A DNA stretch of 64,000 nt from Papaver somniferum (taxonomy: Eukaryota; Streptophyta; Magnoliopsida; Ranunculales; Papaveraceae), in NCBI RefSeq assembly GCF_003573695.1, contig NC_039359.1, forward strand, positions 80,677,057 to 80,741,056, read 5' to 3'. Each line of letters begins with the position of its first letter. Within the stretch, counting starts at the first letter, position 1. Both the position numbers and the translations under genes were made by a program. The notes below the pieces were generated by a model that was not told the DNA's origin, made no database searches, and saw only the letters and a list, made by a program, of their open reading frames with translations. Positions 1 to 10,329 of the stretch are shown here, one piece after another.

Positions 1-68
1 GCAGAGAGGACGACCAAAGCAAAAAGTAGACCAACCAACATAGGGGAAGATGAAATCTTGGAGGCCAT
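1..68 (-). CDS. First exon (partial) of a small secreted protein, copy 1
   Basis: Reading leftward from the ATG at 66-68, the exon gives 22 residues that look like a classical signal peptide: a short Ser-rich start, then a hydrophobic run of Leu, Val, Phe and Ala. The rest of the gene lies left of the window. The same exon and promoter recur at 24584-24659, where a splice donor follows a few bases further on, so this one should be spliced too. The family is not identifiable from the leader alone. The gene is likely a small secreted or vacuolar protein, and this copy could still be functional. Confidence 0.55.
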   Translation of the reverse strand, partial: MASKISSSPMLVGLLFALVVLS

Positions 69-164
69 AATGATGATCGATCGACTGATGGAAGATATAA
101 AGTATAGTACTTGATATTGATCACTTGGATGATTTGGTGAGGATTCATTTCTATACTACTACTC

Positions 165-172
165 TATTTATA
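165..172 (-). promoter_or_regulatory. TATA box of copy-1 secreted-protein gene
   Basis: TATAAATA on the minus strand, about 95 bp upstream of the ATG at 66-68. The duplicate copy near 24711-24720 carries TACAAATA at the matching place, so its TATA box appears damaged. Confidence 0.5.
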
Positions 173-880
173 GTAAGATTTACGGTATGGCAGGCTATTA
201 GTTTATTGTTTAGTTTGTTATACACATAAGAATTTGATCAAAACATGCAACTGGTTTTAGTTCATAATTGACTTTTTTTAATACCCTGAAAAAGGGATGA
301 CTGTTATAAGTTTTAAAGGTCATCCATGGTTGTGACATGTACCATGTGAACTAGTTTGAAAATCCATCCACACCCATGTCATGGATAATTGCATTCGGTG
401 GTATATGCCCGTGCATTGCTCATATTATGACTCAAACAAAAAATTATGCAAAAAAATTTGTTCAATGATATTTAATCGACTGAGACATGCTATTTTATGG
501 AAAGATGACTAATTAAAAACACAGCCTTAAGATGCTTAGAGAAAGAAAAAAAAAACACATCCTTAAGGTTAGGGGACGCTAGGTGCAGCTCTATGAACGA
601 ATACAGAAAATTGGCTATATAGCCAAAAATATGTGTTTTCTGGGTCAAATGGACGGGTAGAGATTTCGTCTGGGTCAAATGGACAGTGAAACTTTTTAAT
701 TGAAACTGACCCAATTACCCTTACCTTTTTTCTTCCTCACTAGATAATATCAATCTCCATCTTTCAATTCTCCACCGTTTCCATTACTTTCTTCTTCTGC
801 TCTCTGCTATCGATCTTCTCTTTCTCAACCACCACCATCATCAACTATAAGCAGATCTATCAGCACCACCATCGACAATA

Positions 881-1040
881 ACTACAACCACCACCATCAT
901 CATCTACAACAACTACAACCAACACCACCACCTTCCTCCACCACCGCAACCATCGACAATACTACAACCACCACTATCAACATCTACAGCAACTACAACC
1001 AACACCACCACCTTCCTCCACCACCGCAAACATCAACATC
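881..1040. repeat. Two-copy 80-bp tandem repeat in CAC/CAA-rich DNA
   Basis: Two consecutive 80-bp units (881-960 and 961-1040) match with only a few substitutions. Each combines ACTACAACCACCACC-type trinucleotides with CTTCCTCCACCACCGC. The wider 820-1080 region is a CAC/CAA/CAT microsatellite-like tract with a strong purine/pyrimidine strand bias. Confidence 0.85.
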
Positions 1041-1092
1041 ATCGTCAACATTGATATCACCACCACCACAAAACACCGTCAACCCTAAATAA

Positions 1093-1149
1093 ATGGAGAA
1101 TTCTCAAATTCATTCAAACTTAGGATTTTCTCTTCCATCAATTTCACTG
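1093..1149 (+). CDS. Possible short first exon inside element A
   Basis: A 19-codon open stretch starts at an ATG at 1093 and ends exactly at a consensus donor (CTG|GTGAGT). It follows a CT-rich, leader-like sequence and precedes the minisatellite, which would then lie in an intron. No second exon was found and there is no recognisable domain, so this is weak evidence for a transcribed unit, not a proven gene. Confidence 0.2.
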
Positions 1150-1309
1150 GTGAGTTTCTCGATCCTAATTCTTTTTCATGATTTTACTATCAAAACTCAT
1201 CAATTTCACACGAATTGATGTTAACTACCTTAACTTTCTGAAATGAATCATTTTTATGAGTGAAATTTCATTCTGTTTTTTTTTCTTCTTGTGTAAATAT
1301 AGCTTAAAA

Positions 1310-2089
1310 CATGATTGAAAATGGTTTGGATTAAACTGGTTTCATCTTGGTTTAAGTTTTCTAAAATCCAGTTTAAAATTCATTGAATTTTTTTTGTATG
1401 TAACTAGTTTCATCTAGGTTAAGCTTATGTAACATCTAGTCTGAAATTGATTGAATTTGGTTTGGATGAAATTGGTTTCATCCTGTTTTGGATGGAGTTG
1501 AAATTGTTGAATTTGGTTTCACCCATTTTAAACTACCATGCAACTGGTTTCATCCTATACTAAAATTCGGTTGAATTTGTTTTCACCCATTTTAAACTAG
1601 GATGAAACCGGTTTCATCTATAGGTAGGATGAATCTATGATTTTTGAATTAGGTATCACTCATGGTAAACAAGGATTTCATCCTTACTAAACTGGGTTTC
1701 ATTCTAATGATTAGGATGAAACTGAATTTGGTTCCATCCACATTTACACTAGGATGAAACTGGTTTCATCCCGTTTTAAATTGAGTTAAATTGAAATTTG
1801 TTTTCCGTACAAGCTTAAAATAGTAGGAAACCAATTTCATCCTTTCTTAGATTGAATAGAATTTTGTTTTCATCCATGTTTGAACTAGGATGAAACCAGT
1901 TTCATCTAATTCAACAGTGGATTGAATTTGGTTTCACCCATGTTTAAACTAGGATGATAATAGTTTCATTTAATGTTACGTTAGCTTGAATTTAGCTTCA
2001 CCTATGTCTAATATAGGACAAAACTGGTTTCATTGTGTGTTAGATCGGGTTGAGTTTAGTTTCACTCATTTTTAAACTCAGATGAAACT
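1310..2089. repeat. Degenerate minisatellite with GATGAAAC/GTTTCATC palindromes
   Basis: Roughly ten diverged units of about 60-80 bp alternate a GAATTTGGTTTCACCCAT block with a TAAACTAGGATGAAAC block and GGTTTCATC. Several units join the last two into a palindrome; 1601-1618 is a perfect 18-bp one (GATGAAACCGGTTTCATC), and near-perfect versions lie near 1752-1771 and 1889-1906. The array is cut at 2089 by a CACTA terminus. Confidence 0.8.
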
Positions 2090-3086
2090 CACTACAAAAA
2101 AAACCGACCAAAAGCTACTTGACCAATGGTAGTGGCCTATTCAAATCTTTAGTTGCCTATCACTTTATGCAATTAATGTTAGTTTCCCAGTCTTAGTGGC
2201 GTAAAAGGTTGTTGTCTTATGTTTAAGGCAACAAGTGCGCAATGGTTAGTTGGTCGCCATGTCTAAAGCTACTAGTTTGGCTAGTTGGCCAATAGTCGTC
2301 ACCTAATAGGTAAATCCACTAATTTGTGTAATCGTCAGGCTATTAGCGAAAACATTAAAGCAATTGATTTTTTGTTAGTTGTTTGGTTGATTTTGCATCT
2401 AAAATTTTTCCGAGTGCCTTACAACATTAGACTAAAACGTATACAACTGTTTTTTAGTGGCTTAACTTTTAGAACCACTTGTATATCTAGTAGGCTCGTA
2501 GCTAAATAGTTAAATCAACAAACATACTTTAATTAAATGCCATATTTTTTAGCGTGATTTTTGCGATTAATAATATTTTGTTTCCTAATTGTTAGATCGG
2601 TGCCTTTATTATCATTTAGCTAATTGTCTTATTTACGGCCATAATTTTGCGGTTAATAAAATATTTATTTCCAATTTGGTAGACCGATGTCTTTGCTATT
2701 ATTTTGCTAATTGCCTTATTTTCGGCCATAATTTTTACGGTTAATAATATTTTGTTTACAATTTTATAGATCTACATAAATGAAATTTCAATTAAAGGGG
2801 AATTTTTTTAATTAGCAACCACGAAACAATTTTCTGATGATTTTTGGAAAAATACAAAATAATAAATATTTAAAATAGTTATATATTTCAAAAAAAAAAA
2901 CAGATCATTATATTGCGCCATGGAACGGTTACACCAAAAACGAATTCTTTATAAATCTGTAATACGCAACGATTAAAAATTACATAATAAATAATAAAAT
3001 GACATCAATACATTAGGTAGAAGAAACCTTCTTCAGTTGTAGGCGCGCGTCTCTTTGGAAAGCAGGAGTAATGACTATCCAAAATC
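2090..3086 (+). mobile_element. CACTA (En/Spm-type) transposon terminus and subterminal region
   Basis: Position 2090 begins CACTACAAAAAAAACC, the characteristic CACTA terminus, preceded by a candidate 3-bp target ACT (2087-2089). Imperfect repeats of TAGTGGCC and TAGTTGCC in both orientations follow to about 2300, as expected of a subterminal transposase-binding region. The element is interrupted at 3086/3087 by a Copia retrotransposon. No matching GTAGTG terminus was found beyond it, so the element is incomplete or ends in unassigned DNA. No transposase was seen. Confidence 0.6.
2563..2795. repeat. Tandem repeat, period 86-88 bp, within the CACTA segment
   Basis: Units starting near 2563, 2649 and 2737 each read GCGGTTAATAATATTTTG, then a TAGATCGATGCCTTTG-like block, then TTATTTTCGGCCATAATT. 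The third unit is truncated. Differences between units are moderate. Confidence 0.7.
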
Positions 3087-3722
3087 TGTTGGAAAACGAT
3101 TAATAAAAAAATAATTTTTTAAAATTTTAATAAAAAATTATAATTTATTGTTTTATTTTGTGAATGAAACTTTTTAGTCCCACATCGTGGAGTTTCCAAT
3201 TTTTAGTAGTTTTAAGAAACTATATAAAGCTTTTAGTCCCACATCAGGGAGTTTTTCTTCTTAAGTTGTATTTGTCAATTATATAAAGAAATTCACTACT
3301 TTTGTAAAATCTAGGGGAAAGGGGTTGCTCTATATTTTAGAGGGACCCCTAAGGGAAAATATTTTATAGCGGTTTTTAAGCATTCGCGATTTTCCTTTAC
3401 GGTTTTTTCGGAGTTGCCAAGCTCAAGTTGAGCATCTACTACATATGCTAGTAGTAGGTGTATTAGGATGTTTTATCCTGGAGATATCCGTCCTGTGAGG
3501 GCTATAGCATCACTCTTGAGTGTAGCCGGGCGCTAATGTCTTAAGGACAGCGTGTTGAACACGTGACTCACTCTATTTTCCAAAGTTTCTCCTTGTTGCT
3601 GTTGCGGAGATACGGGGAGCTTGTTCGTTTCGTCAAAGCAATCACTTCCATTATAAAGGAGCTAAGTATCAATAACTTTTGCTTATTTGATTTTTCTTTG
3701 TTTTTGATTATTGCACCCAACA
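3087..3722 (+). repeat. Left LTR of Copia copy 1 (636 bp)
   Basis: TG...CA termini, with two USE/TATA promoter modules at 3177-3228 and 3236-3288. Downstream of the second TATA lies an imperfect hairpin around 3316-3352 (AGGGGT ... TCTA / TAGA ... ACCCCT), within the expected transcribed R region. Confidence 0.95.
3177..3288 (+). promoter_or_regulatory. Tandem snRNA-type promoter modules (USE + TATA) in the LTR
   Basis: GTCCCACATCG at 3177-3187 matches the plant snRNA upstream sequence element (RTCCCACATCG); TATATAAA follows at 3221. GTCCCACATCA at 3236-3246 is followed by TATATAAAG at 3280. Both gaps are 33 bp, and the second module is displaced by 59 bp from the first. The USE and TATA are conserved while the spacer sequence has diverged. 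In plant snRNA genes this spacing is the RNA polymerase II arrangement; the Pol III type is about 10 bp shorter. Confidence 0.75.
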
Positions 3723-4183
3723 ATCTTAAGACATTAACATTTGTAATAATCGAAAATGATTGATTGGTTTGTGAATCATGGATGTTAATTGTGGAGTGAA
3801 AAAACAAAAACGAATTTCTGGTCAGCTGTAGAGTTTCAATTTTATCTTTTAATCTAGAAGGAATTTCGATGAACCCTTTTGACACAACGTAGTAGACATC
3901 CTGATAGTTACCCGCGTAAAATTTCAGAATTTTTGGAGTTGTAAAAGTATTTTTTTGATATTTTACAAAACAGAAAAACGTTTCTGAAAAATTCTGACTA
4001 GCAGAAAATTGTTGTTAACTAAATTAATTTTTGTGGGGTAACCATGAGTTTTTTGAAACGCTGATTCAAACGAAGTTTGTATATATAGATGTTATCTTCA
4101 AAACTCATATTTTACTTTCTGATTTGGAATTGTGATTTGTGAATAAAGGTGTCATCTCCGAGGGACATGGCTAATAGCCGCAT

Positions 4184-4378
4184 GTGGTTGGAAACAAATC
4201 TTCCAAAGATGGCAAAGGTGAGAACATCGAACGCAACTCTAAGCATGGTCTTCATGATAAAGGTATATTTCGTAAACCTGAATCCGGAATTACTTTAGTT
4301 AAGGGTGAGTGTTATGTTTGTAAAATTTCTGGCCACGCGGCAGTAAATTGTAGACAACATAAAAACCTTAATAAGTAG
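4184..4378 (+). pseudogene. Copia gag zinc-knuckle fragment, copy 1
   Basis: A 64-residue open stretch ends in a CX2CX4HX4C zinc knuckle (CYVCKISGHAAVNC), the nucleocapsid signature that binds retroelement RNA. It is immediately closed by TAG, where a working element would continue into protease. The same stop is present in both other copies in this window. Confidence 0.8.
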
Positions 4379-4449
4379 AAAGTTAATGATAATTTAGTTG
4401 AAACAAACTAGAACGAGTTTGGTGGCATGATGTCGGAAGTTATTTTAAT

Positions 4450-7239
4450 AACCAATGTGAGAGACCAGTAGGTGGACTCTGGAGCCACCAAGAATGTTTG
4501 TTGAAACAGAGACCTGTTCACCTCCTATCATAGGATAGGGGATGTCGAGAAACTCTTATTGAGTAACTCATATGCAATAGAGGTTGCATAAAAGGAAAAG
4601 GTCGAGCAGAAGCTCATATCTGTAATATTATCACATTGAATGAAGTTTTCATGTTCCGAGCATATGCGAAAATCTTTTATCTTGTTCTGTTGTAGATGGA
4701 AAAATATTTAAGATCTTAATTGAATCTGGAAAACTTGTTGTAACTAGGCAGTGATTTTTTAAGCAAGAGTTATAGGACTTTGGGTCTATATAAGCTTAAC
4801 GGAAAAACTGATGATGTGAACGTAGTTGATTCTTGTGATATCTTTGTGTGATTGATTGTTTTACGTGGTAGACTTGGAACCGTAAACTTATAAGTCAATG
4901 CTTAACTGGCTAGCATAGGCTTCGTACCCAAATTTAGTTTGGATTTTGAAAAAAGTGAAATCTGTGAAGAATCAAAATATGCTATAAAATCTTTTAGCAC
5001 AAATGTTCAGAGTAATTATAAGCCTTTATAATTAATTCAGTTAGGCCTAGTTGACATGAGTTCAACCCAAAACCACTGTGGTAAAAGATGGTTATAACTT
5101 CCGTAGATGATTGTACGAGGTAATATCTTGTATACTTGCTTAGGATAAGGATGAGGCCTTAGAAGCCTTAAGATGTATAAACTTGAAGTTGGAAACCAAT
5201 TAGAAGCCTTGAACATAACAACCGCATCCTTAAGGAGATGATAATTTCCATGTTGATTAGTTCAGGATTACCTGCGGCCTTGTGGGGGGAGGCAGTCCTC
5301 TTAACTAGTATATCCTGAATAAAGTACCCTTTTAAGAATCAGATGAAACTCCATATGGTTTATGGAACGGTAGATGACCTTCTTATGAATGTGTCAAAGT
5401 GTGGGGGCGTTTGACTAAGATTGTAATTCCTCTTCCTAAAAGAACTAGATTGAAACCAAAAATGTTGATTGTGTTTTCGTATAGGGTATATTGAGTATAC
5501 TTCTACAAATAGATTTTTGGTTGTGTGTTCTGATTTTTTCTGACATTGGTGTGAATATTATTACGGAATCTAGGGATGCTGAGTTCTTTGACATGTTTAT
5601 TCTAAACCTATACCTCATTAGAGATGTGTTGTTGATCCCCTAGATTTATCTTCAAATAGTCAGAACTTATTTTAAAGGAAGATGAAGTTGATGTTGAGCC
5701 TAAGAGAAGTAAAATAATTAGACTTGAGACTTCTTATGAAACCGACTTCATAACATGCCTAGCTTAGTCTGAGCCACAGACTTGTAAAGAAGCCTTAATA
5801 TCTACTGAAACCCCATTCTGGTAAGAAGCTTCATTTAGTGAAATGGACTCAGTCCGTTGGAACCAGACTTGGGAGCTTTCTAGTTTACCTCCAGGTTGTA
5901 AGACCATGGGATGTAAATGAGTCTTTAAGAGGAAACGATAGGTAGATGAAACTGTGGAAAAATATTAAGCTAAGTTGGTAGCTAAAGGCTATAAACTAAA
6001 AGAAGGTGTAGATTTCCTTGATTCTAATTCAATTGTGACGGAAATTACTTCCGTTGAGATACTAATTGTTATTGCTGCCATAAAGAACGTAGAGATACAT
6101 CAGATGGATGTTAAGACAGCTTTTTCTAAAACCGTGAATTAGGTAAAGAAATTTACATAGATCAACCTGAAGACTTTGTAGTGAAAGGTTGTGAATACAA
6201 AGTTTGTAATTTGAAAAAACTTTGTATGGTTTTCAAATAAGCACGTAAACAGTGACATGGAAAATTTAATCATGTGATAATGGATAGTGGATTTAAATTA
6301 ATGAATCTGACAAGTATGTCTACAAGTAACTTGTTAAGGATGTCTGTGTAATTGTATGCTTGTATGTTGATGATATGCTTGATACAAACATAGATGTGAT
6401 CAATTCCACTAAAAACATGCACTGAATGAGAACATTGACTTGCTAGACTTGGGCCCTTTTGATGTAATATTAGGGATGAGGATTAGAAGATAATCAAACA
6501 TTTATAAGTCTTAGTCGTTCTCATTATGTTGAGTTGTGCTTAAGAGATACAATCAGTCTGATTGTAAACCTGCTTGTACTTCGTACGATTATTCTTGTAG
6601 TCTCAAGAAAAATAAGGGTAGTGGAGTATCTTAACTTGAATACTCAAAAGTTATAGGATGTCTGATGAATTTAATGAACTGTAAGAGTCCAGACATTGCC
6701 TATATTGTGAGTAATTTAAGTGGATATAATTGTAGTCCAGAGCAAGAGAATTCAGATGCACTGAGTAGAGTATTATGGTACCTAAAATAATATTTTGATT
6801 TATGAAAGGTATCTTGTTGTCCTTGGGACTTTATGATGCAAACTGGATAGTTGACTCAGAGGAGTCTAAGTCTACGAGTGGATATGGTTTCACTCTAACA
6901 TGTGGGTTTGTTGTTGGAAGATTTCCAAACAAACATATCGCTCAATTCATTATGGAATCTGAGAGTATTGCGTTAGATAAAGCATGAGAGGGGGCCGAGT
7001 GCCTAAGATGATTTTTAGAAGACATTCCTCTTTGGCATAGGCCTGTGCCAGCTATATCTATACATTGTGTTAGCCAAGCTATAATAGTTAAAGCTAAGAA
7101 ATAACTAATCTCAATCGGTGTTATTTCCATTGATTGGATAAAGTCCAAGGAGAATATCGTGCAATCTTTGACGAAAGGTTTGTACAAAGAGATAGTTAAA
7201 AATTGAATCGAGGGGGTTGGGGCTTAAGCTCATATATTA
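4450..7239 (+). pseudogene. Decayed Copia pol (protease to RNase H), copy 1
   Basis: Recognisable pieces in order: the protease motif VDSGATK near 4457 preceded by TAG; an RT start near 5900 in which Trp and Lys positions are stops; LVAKGYKLKEGVDF and QMDVKTAF blocks; the RT active-site region YVDDM near 6365; LGPFDVILGMRI; and a Copia RNase H stretch at 6802-6987 (SKSTSGYGF ... MESESIALDKA). Frames change several times and stops are frequent, so no pol product is possible. Mobilisation must have come from an autonomous relative. Confidence 0.85.
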
Positions 7240-8116
7240 AACTTGCCATGAAGGATACTCAACCTTGCTGACTGGAGATCCCATGATCAAGGTTTCGAAT
7301 GAGACAACTAATTTGTGGTGGGTAAAGGTAAACACTATCAGAGATTTTCATTCTCTGTCCCTTCCCTATGGTGTAGACGTGATAGTGTGACTGCATGTGG
7401 AGGATGACTTTTTAATAAGTCTTAATGAGTTATATAGTTTCAATTTAAGATTGAAGTGGGGTGTAGCAGTAACACTCTTTATGGAAACTCACCTATCTGA
7501 ATGAGGAAGTGGTTCGCTTCCTGTGAGAATATGAGCTGATTCTCTAGAGCATTCTGAGAAACAGGATACGTCCAGGGCCAAAACGGACAAAACGGCACGA
7601 GCTTGGCAGCAATCTTGGAGATATCACCCGTGGTTGTTATCACGAATTACATCAAATGCTAGCAGTTCAAGACATATTTCACTGTCTCTAGCAAGTAATT
7701 CTGGTAATATCTCACTAAGCAAAGGTTCAAGACCTCATGGACACCTCTGCCTAAAATGGTATTTCCTGCGTTTTTTATGTGATTTTCATTTTGATGGTTT
7801 TGGTATTACTGGAACTTAGGACCTAAAGATCACTAAGGGTTCACTAGTTCATACTTTTTCACTTTGGTGAAAGATACCTATAGTCTCACCATGTGAGAAT
7901 TAAAGATGAAAGCTCTCAATACTATTATGATTTATGCAATCCATAGTATGACCCTGGGGTCAACACACTTTTGTGTGAGGGAAAGGACGTAGAAATGACT
8001 AGTATAATCTCAACACTTGCACGATCAGTCTGTTTGGATCGTGAGGTTGGGATGTTTATTTACCAAGATCTATCTGTGTTTTCATGTTTTATTGAGTTTT
8101 CATTCATGTGGGGGAT

Positions 8117-8752
8117 TGTTGGAAAACGATTAATAAGAAAATAATTTTTTAAAGTTTTAATAAAAAATTATAATTTATTGTTTTATTTTGTGAATGAAAC
8201 TTTTTAGTCCCACATCGTGGAGTTTCCAATTTTTAGTAGTTTTAAGAAACTATATAAAGCTTTTAGTCCCACATCAGGGAGTTTTTCTTCTTAAGTTGTA
8301 TTTGTCAATTATATAAAGAAATTCACTACTTTTGTAAAATCTAGGGGAAAGGGGTTGCTCTATATTTTAGAGGGACCCCTAAGGGAAAATATTTTATAGC
8401 GGTTTTTAAGCATTCGCGATTTTCCTTAACGGTTTTTTCGGAGTTGCCAAGCTCAAGTTGAGCATCTACTACATATGCTAGTAGTAGGTGTATTAGGGTG
8501 TTTTATCCTGGAGATATCCGTCCTGTGAGGGCTATAACATCACTCTTGAGTGTAGTCGGGCGCTAATGTCTTAAGGACAGCGTGTTGAACACGTGACTCA
8601 CTCTATTTTCCAAAGTTTTTCCTTGTTGCTGTTGCGGAGATACGGGGAGCTTGTTCGTTTCGTCAAAGCCATCACTTCCATTATAAAGGAGCTAAGTATC
8701 AATAATTTTTGCTTATTTGATTTTTCTTTGTTTTTGATTATTGCACCCAACA
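8117..8752 (+). repeat. Right LTR of Copia copy 1 (636 bp)
   Basis: Same length and termini as the left LTR. USE 8207-8217 with TATA at 8251, and second USE at 8266 with TATA at 8310, keep the 33-bp spacing. Confidence 0.95.
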
Positions 8753-8757
8753 AAATC

Positions 8758-9764
8758 TAGATGTGATGTCCAAGCCTCGGAACTGTCATCAACAACATTG
8801 TCTCACCAATATATAAAATGAGCGAGGGATTATAGAATTCATAACCTTAATAACTACGACTATAGTACCATAAAGGTCCGATGCATAAAATAGTCACCAT
8901 GCCGGTTAACTAGTGTATTATATTCAGCACCAAAAGATAGATGAGCAAGTGCTATATTAGCTCTCCACAAAATGAAGCCCGTAAAAAACATTCAACTCTA
9001 ATCATGTTCGATTCATTTGCCAAATCTTCAATGAGGAAACTCACATCTGCATTGAAGATACTTGGATACTCTCTTTGTTAACAACAACACGGATATTGTG
9101 CTTGAAAGTCATCTGGCCAGTGGACATGCAAACCATCAAACAGCACAAACAATCGAAAAATGGAAAGAAAAAAAAAAAAAAAAAATTAGGGTCCCAAGCA
9201 GTAATAACCAATCTTAAAGTAGTTTCATCTTATTCCAAATAACTTGCAAGTTCCTCAGTTGAAATGGTAGAGTATAACATTCAGGTAACTTCGAACTCCT
9301 GATACAATTGTTGAAGTTCACATCATCCATGAATAGCTTTGTGTTCCTGTAAGCATCCTATAACAATGAAAATAAAATTATGTTATTTATTAGAGAATAT
9401 ATTATACTGCTTTACTTATTTTTATTAAGGAAAATATTTCCTGTCATAATTATTGTAAAGCAGTATAATATTTCTCTAATATTATTGTCGAGCTTCCTCC
9501 AAACTCAAGCAGAACTCCTGGTCATTTTACACGGTTATGCATAATATAAGCAAAATGTATAAGTAGTGAGGTGTATCCACTCTCTCTATCTAATAACTCC
9601 CTCTTGCAAGAACAGAAAAGTCACGGTGGGAAACACAACACAAGTAGTTCTGAACCATGTGGTTCGTAATGTAAACTGGTAATAATTGACTATATGTCTA
9701 TATCTAGTTCAGGGAGAACATATCAATAGATCATATTGTGCCCAAGGTGTCTCCCCCCCCCCCC
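8758..9764. other. Unassigned DNA right of Copia copy 1
   Basis: No gene recognised. It should be the continuation of the CACTA-interrupted sequence, because the 5-bp target duplication joins it to 3086. A minus-strand exon-like stretch (about 9350 down to 9225, after a TTACAG acceptor) codes without stops for some 40 residues but matches nothing I know. An A-run of about 20 lies near 9165-9185, and a foldback at 9389-9480. Confidence 0.5.
9389..9480. repeat. Imperfect foldback, 26-bp arms
   Basis: Arms at 9389-9414 and 9455-9480 (ATTAGAGAATAT... / ...ATATTTCTCTAAT) pair with few mismatches around a 40-bp loop that itself contains the palindrome GGAAAATATTTCC. It may be a small MITE remnant or a hairpin precursor. 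Confidence 0.6.
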
Positions 9765-9907
9765 NNNNNNNNNNNNNNNNNNNNNNNNNNNNNNNNNNNN
9801 NNNNNNNNNNNNNNNNNNNNNNNNNNNNNNNNNNNNNNNNNNNNNNNNNNNNNNNNNNNNNNNNNNNNNNNNNNNNNNNNNNNNNNNNNNNNNNNNNNNN
9901 NNNNNNN
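9765..9907. other. Assembly gap (143 N) flanked by poly-C
   Basis: Twelve or so C on the left (9753-9764) and fifteen on the right (9908-9922) border the N run. The gap most likely hides a poly-C or C-rich simple repeat that could not be sequenced through. Confidence 0.95.
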
Positions 9908-10329
9908 CCCCCCCCCCCCCCCTCACACACAAAGAAAATGCCATCAGAGCGGGCAATAGCTGTCACATACCTACAAACTAAGTGGAAAATAAACAAAATC
10001 AAACACAAAACCATGACAGGTTTAATTGAAAAATGAGGGCGTTATGCAATTACAAGAAAGTAATTTGATTCCCAGTAACTAGTTAGCCTGGGATTCTTAT
10101 ATAACTCCCGGAAACCAGCGTACACGCTTAACTTGTGAGCAGATAAAAGCAGTAATGTACTTGTAAAGAAACAAGGAACAAATTGTTACCTTACATTTTG
10201 GCACAAGGTTTATCGCTTTCGGTTAAGTTTCAGCTACCTATACGGTTTTTGAGTTGTATCCAAATCCCAAGTTCGGACAACACTCTCTTGACTACTAAAG
10301 AACTAGAAATCAAAACAACTAGTCGTATT

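Larger units (their letters stand above)
1..478. repeat. Duplicated exon-plus-promoter block, copy 1
   Basis: This block aligns almost throughout with 24592-25025, with scattered substitutions and small indels. Both cover the signal-peptide exon and about 400 bp of upstream DNA in the same orientation. Similarity stops near 478, after which the sequence is unrelated. It is a segmental or tandem gene duplication later separated by transposon insertions. Confidence 0.85.
600..2089. mobile_element. Unclassified element A: phrase repeats, low-complexity leader, palindromic minisatellite
   Basis: It begins with two copies of the phrase CTGGGTCAAATGGAC (near 640 and 670), passes through a CT-rich leader and a CACCAC-rich stretch (820-1080), then a short open exon (1093-1149) with a GTGAGT donor, and then a long degenerate minisatellite. 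The order resembles two other segments (10330-11290 and 21410-22500), suggesting a class of non-autonomous elements, possibly Mutator-like. No terminal inverted repeats or target duplication were found, so the boundaries are approximate and the class is unproven. Confidence 0.35.
3087..8752 (+). mobile_element. Complete but coding-dead Ty1/Copia LTR retrotransposon, copy 1
   Basis: Two 636-bp LTRs (3087-3722 and 8117-8752) begin TGTTGG and end CCAACA. They flank a 4.4-kb interior and are bounded by a perfect 5-bp target duplication AAATC (3082-3086 and 8753-8757). The LTRs differ at about ten sites by eye, so the insertion is young. A purine tract (GTGGGGGA) directly precedes the right LTR. 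No canonical initiator-Met primer-binding site follows the left LTR. The interior has Copia-order remnants (gag zinc knuckle, protease, integrase/RT traces, RNase H) riddled with stops. Confidence 0.95.

Noticed and set aside
3563..3885. Short open frames on both strands at the LTR/interior junction (also at 29463, 34494-34816)
   Set aside because: They lie in LTR and non-coding leader sequence of the Copia family and recur only because the element is repeated.
6942..7187. Minus-strand open frame opposite Copia RNase H (also 32844-33134 and 37876-38166)
   Set aside because: It is the mirror of the decayed RNase H reading frame on the plus strand.
7634..7819. 61-codon plus-strand frame present in all three Copia copies (33535, 38567)
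   Set aside because: Located between pol remnant and right LTR, Ser-rich, no motif. Conservation is explained by recent common origin.
9686..10036. Open frames reading through the N run on both strands
   Set aside because: They exist only because the gap and poly-C flanks lack stops; not genes.
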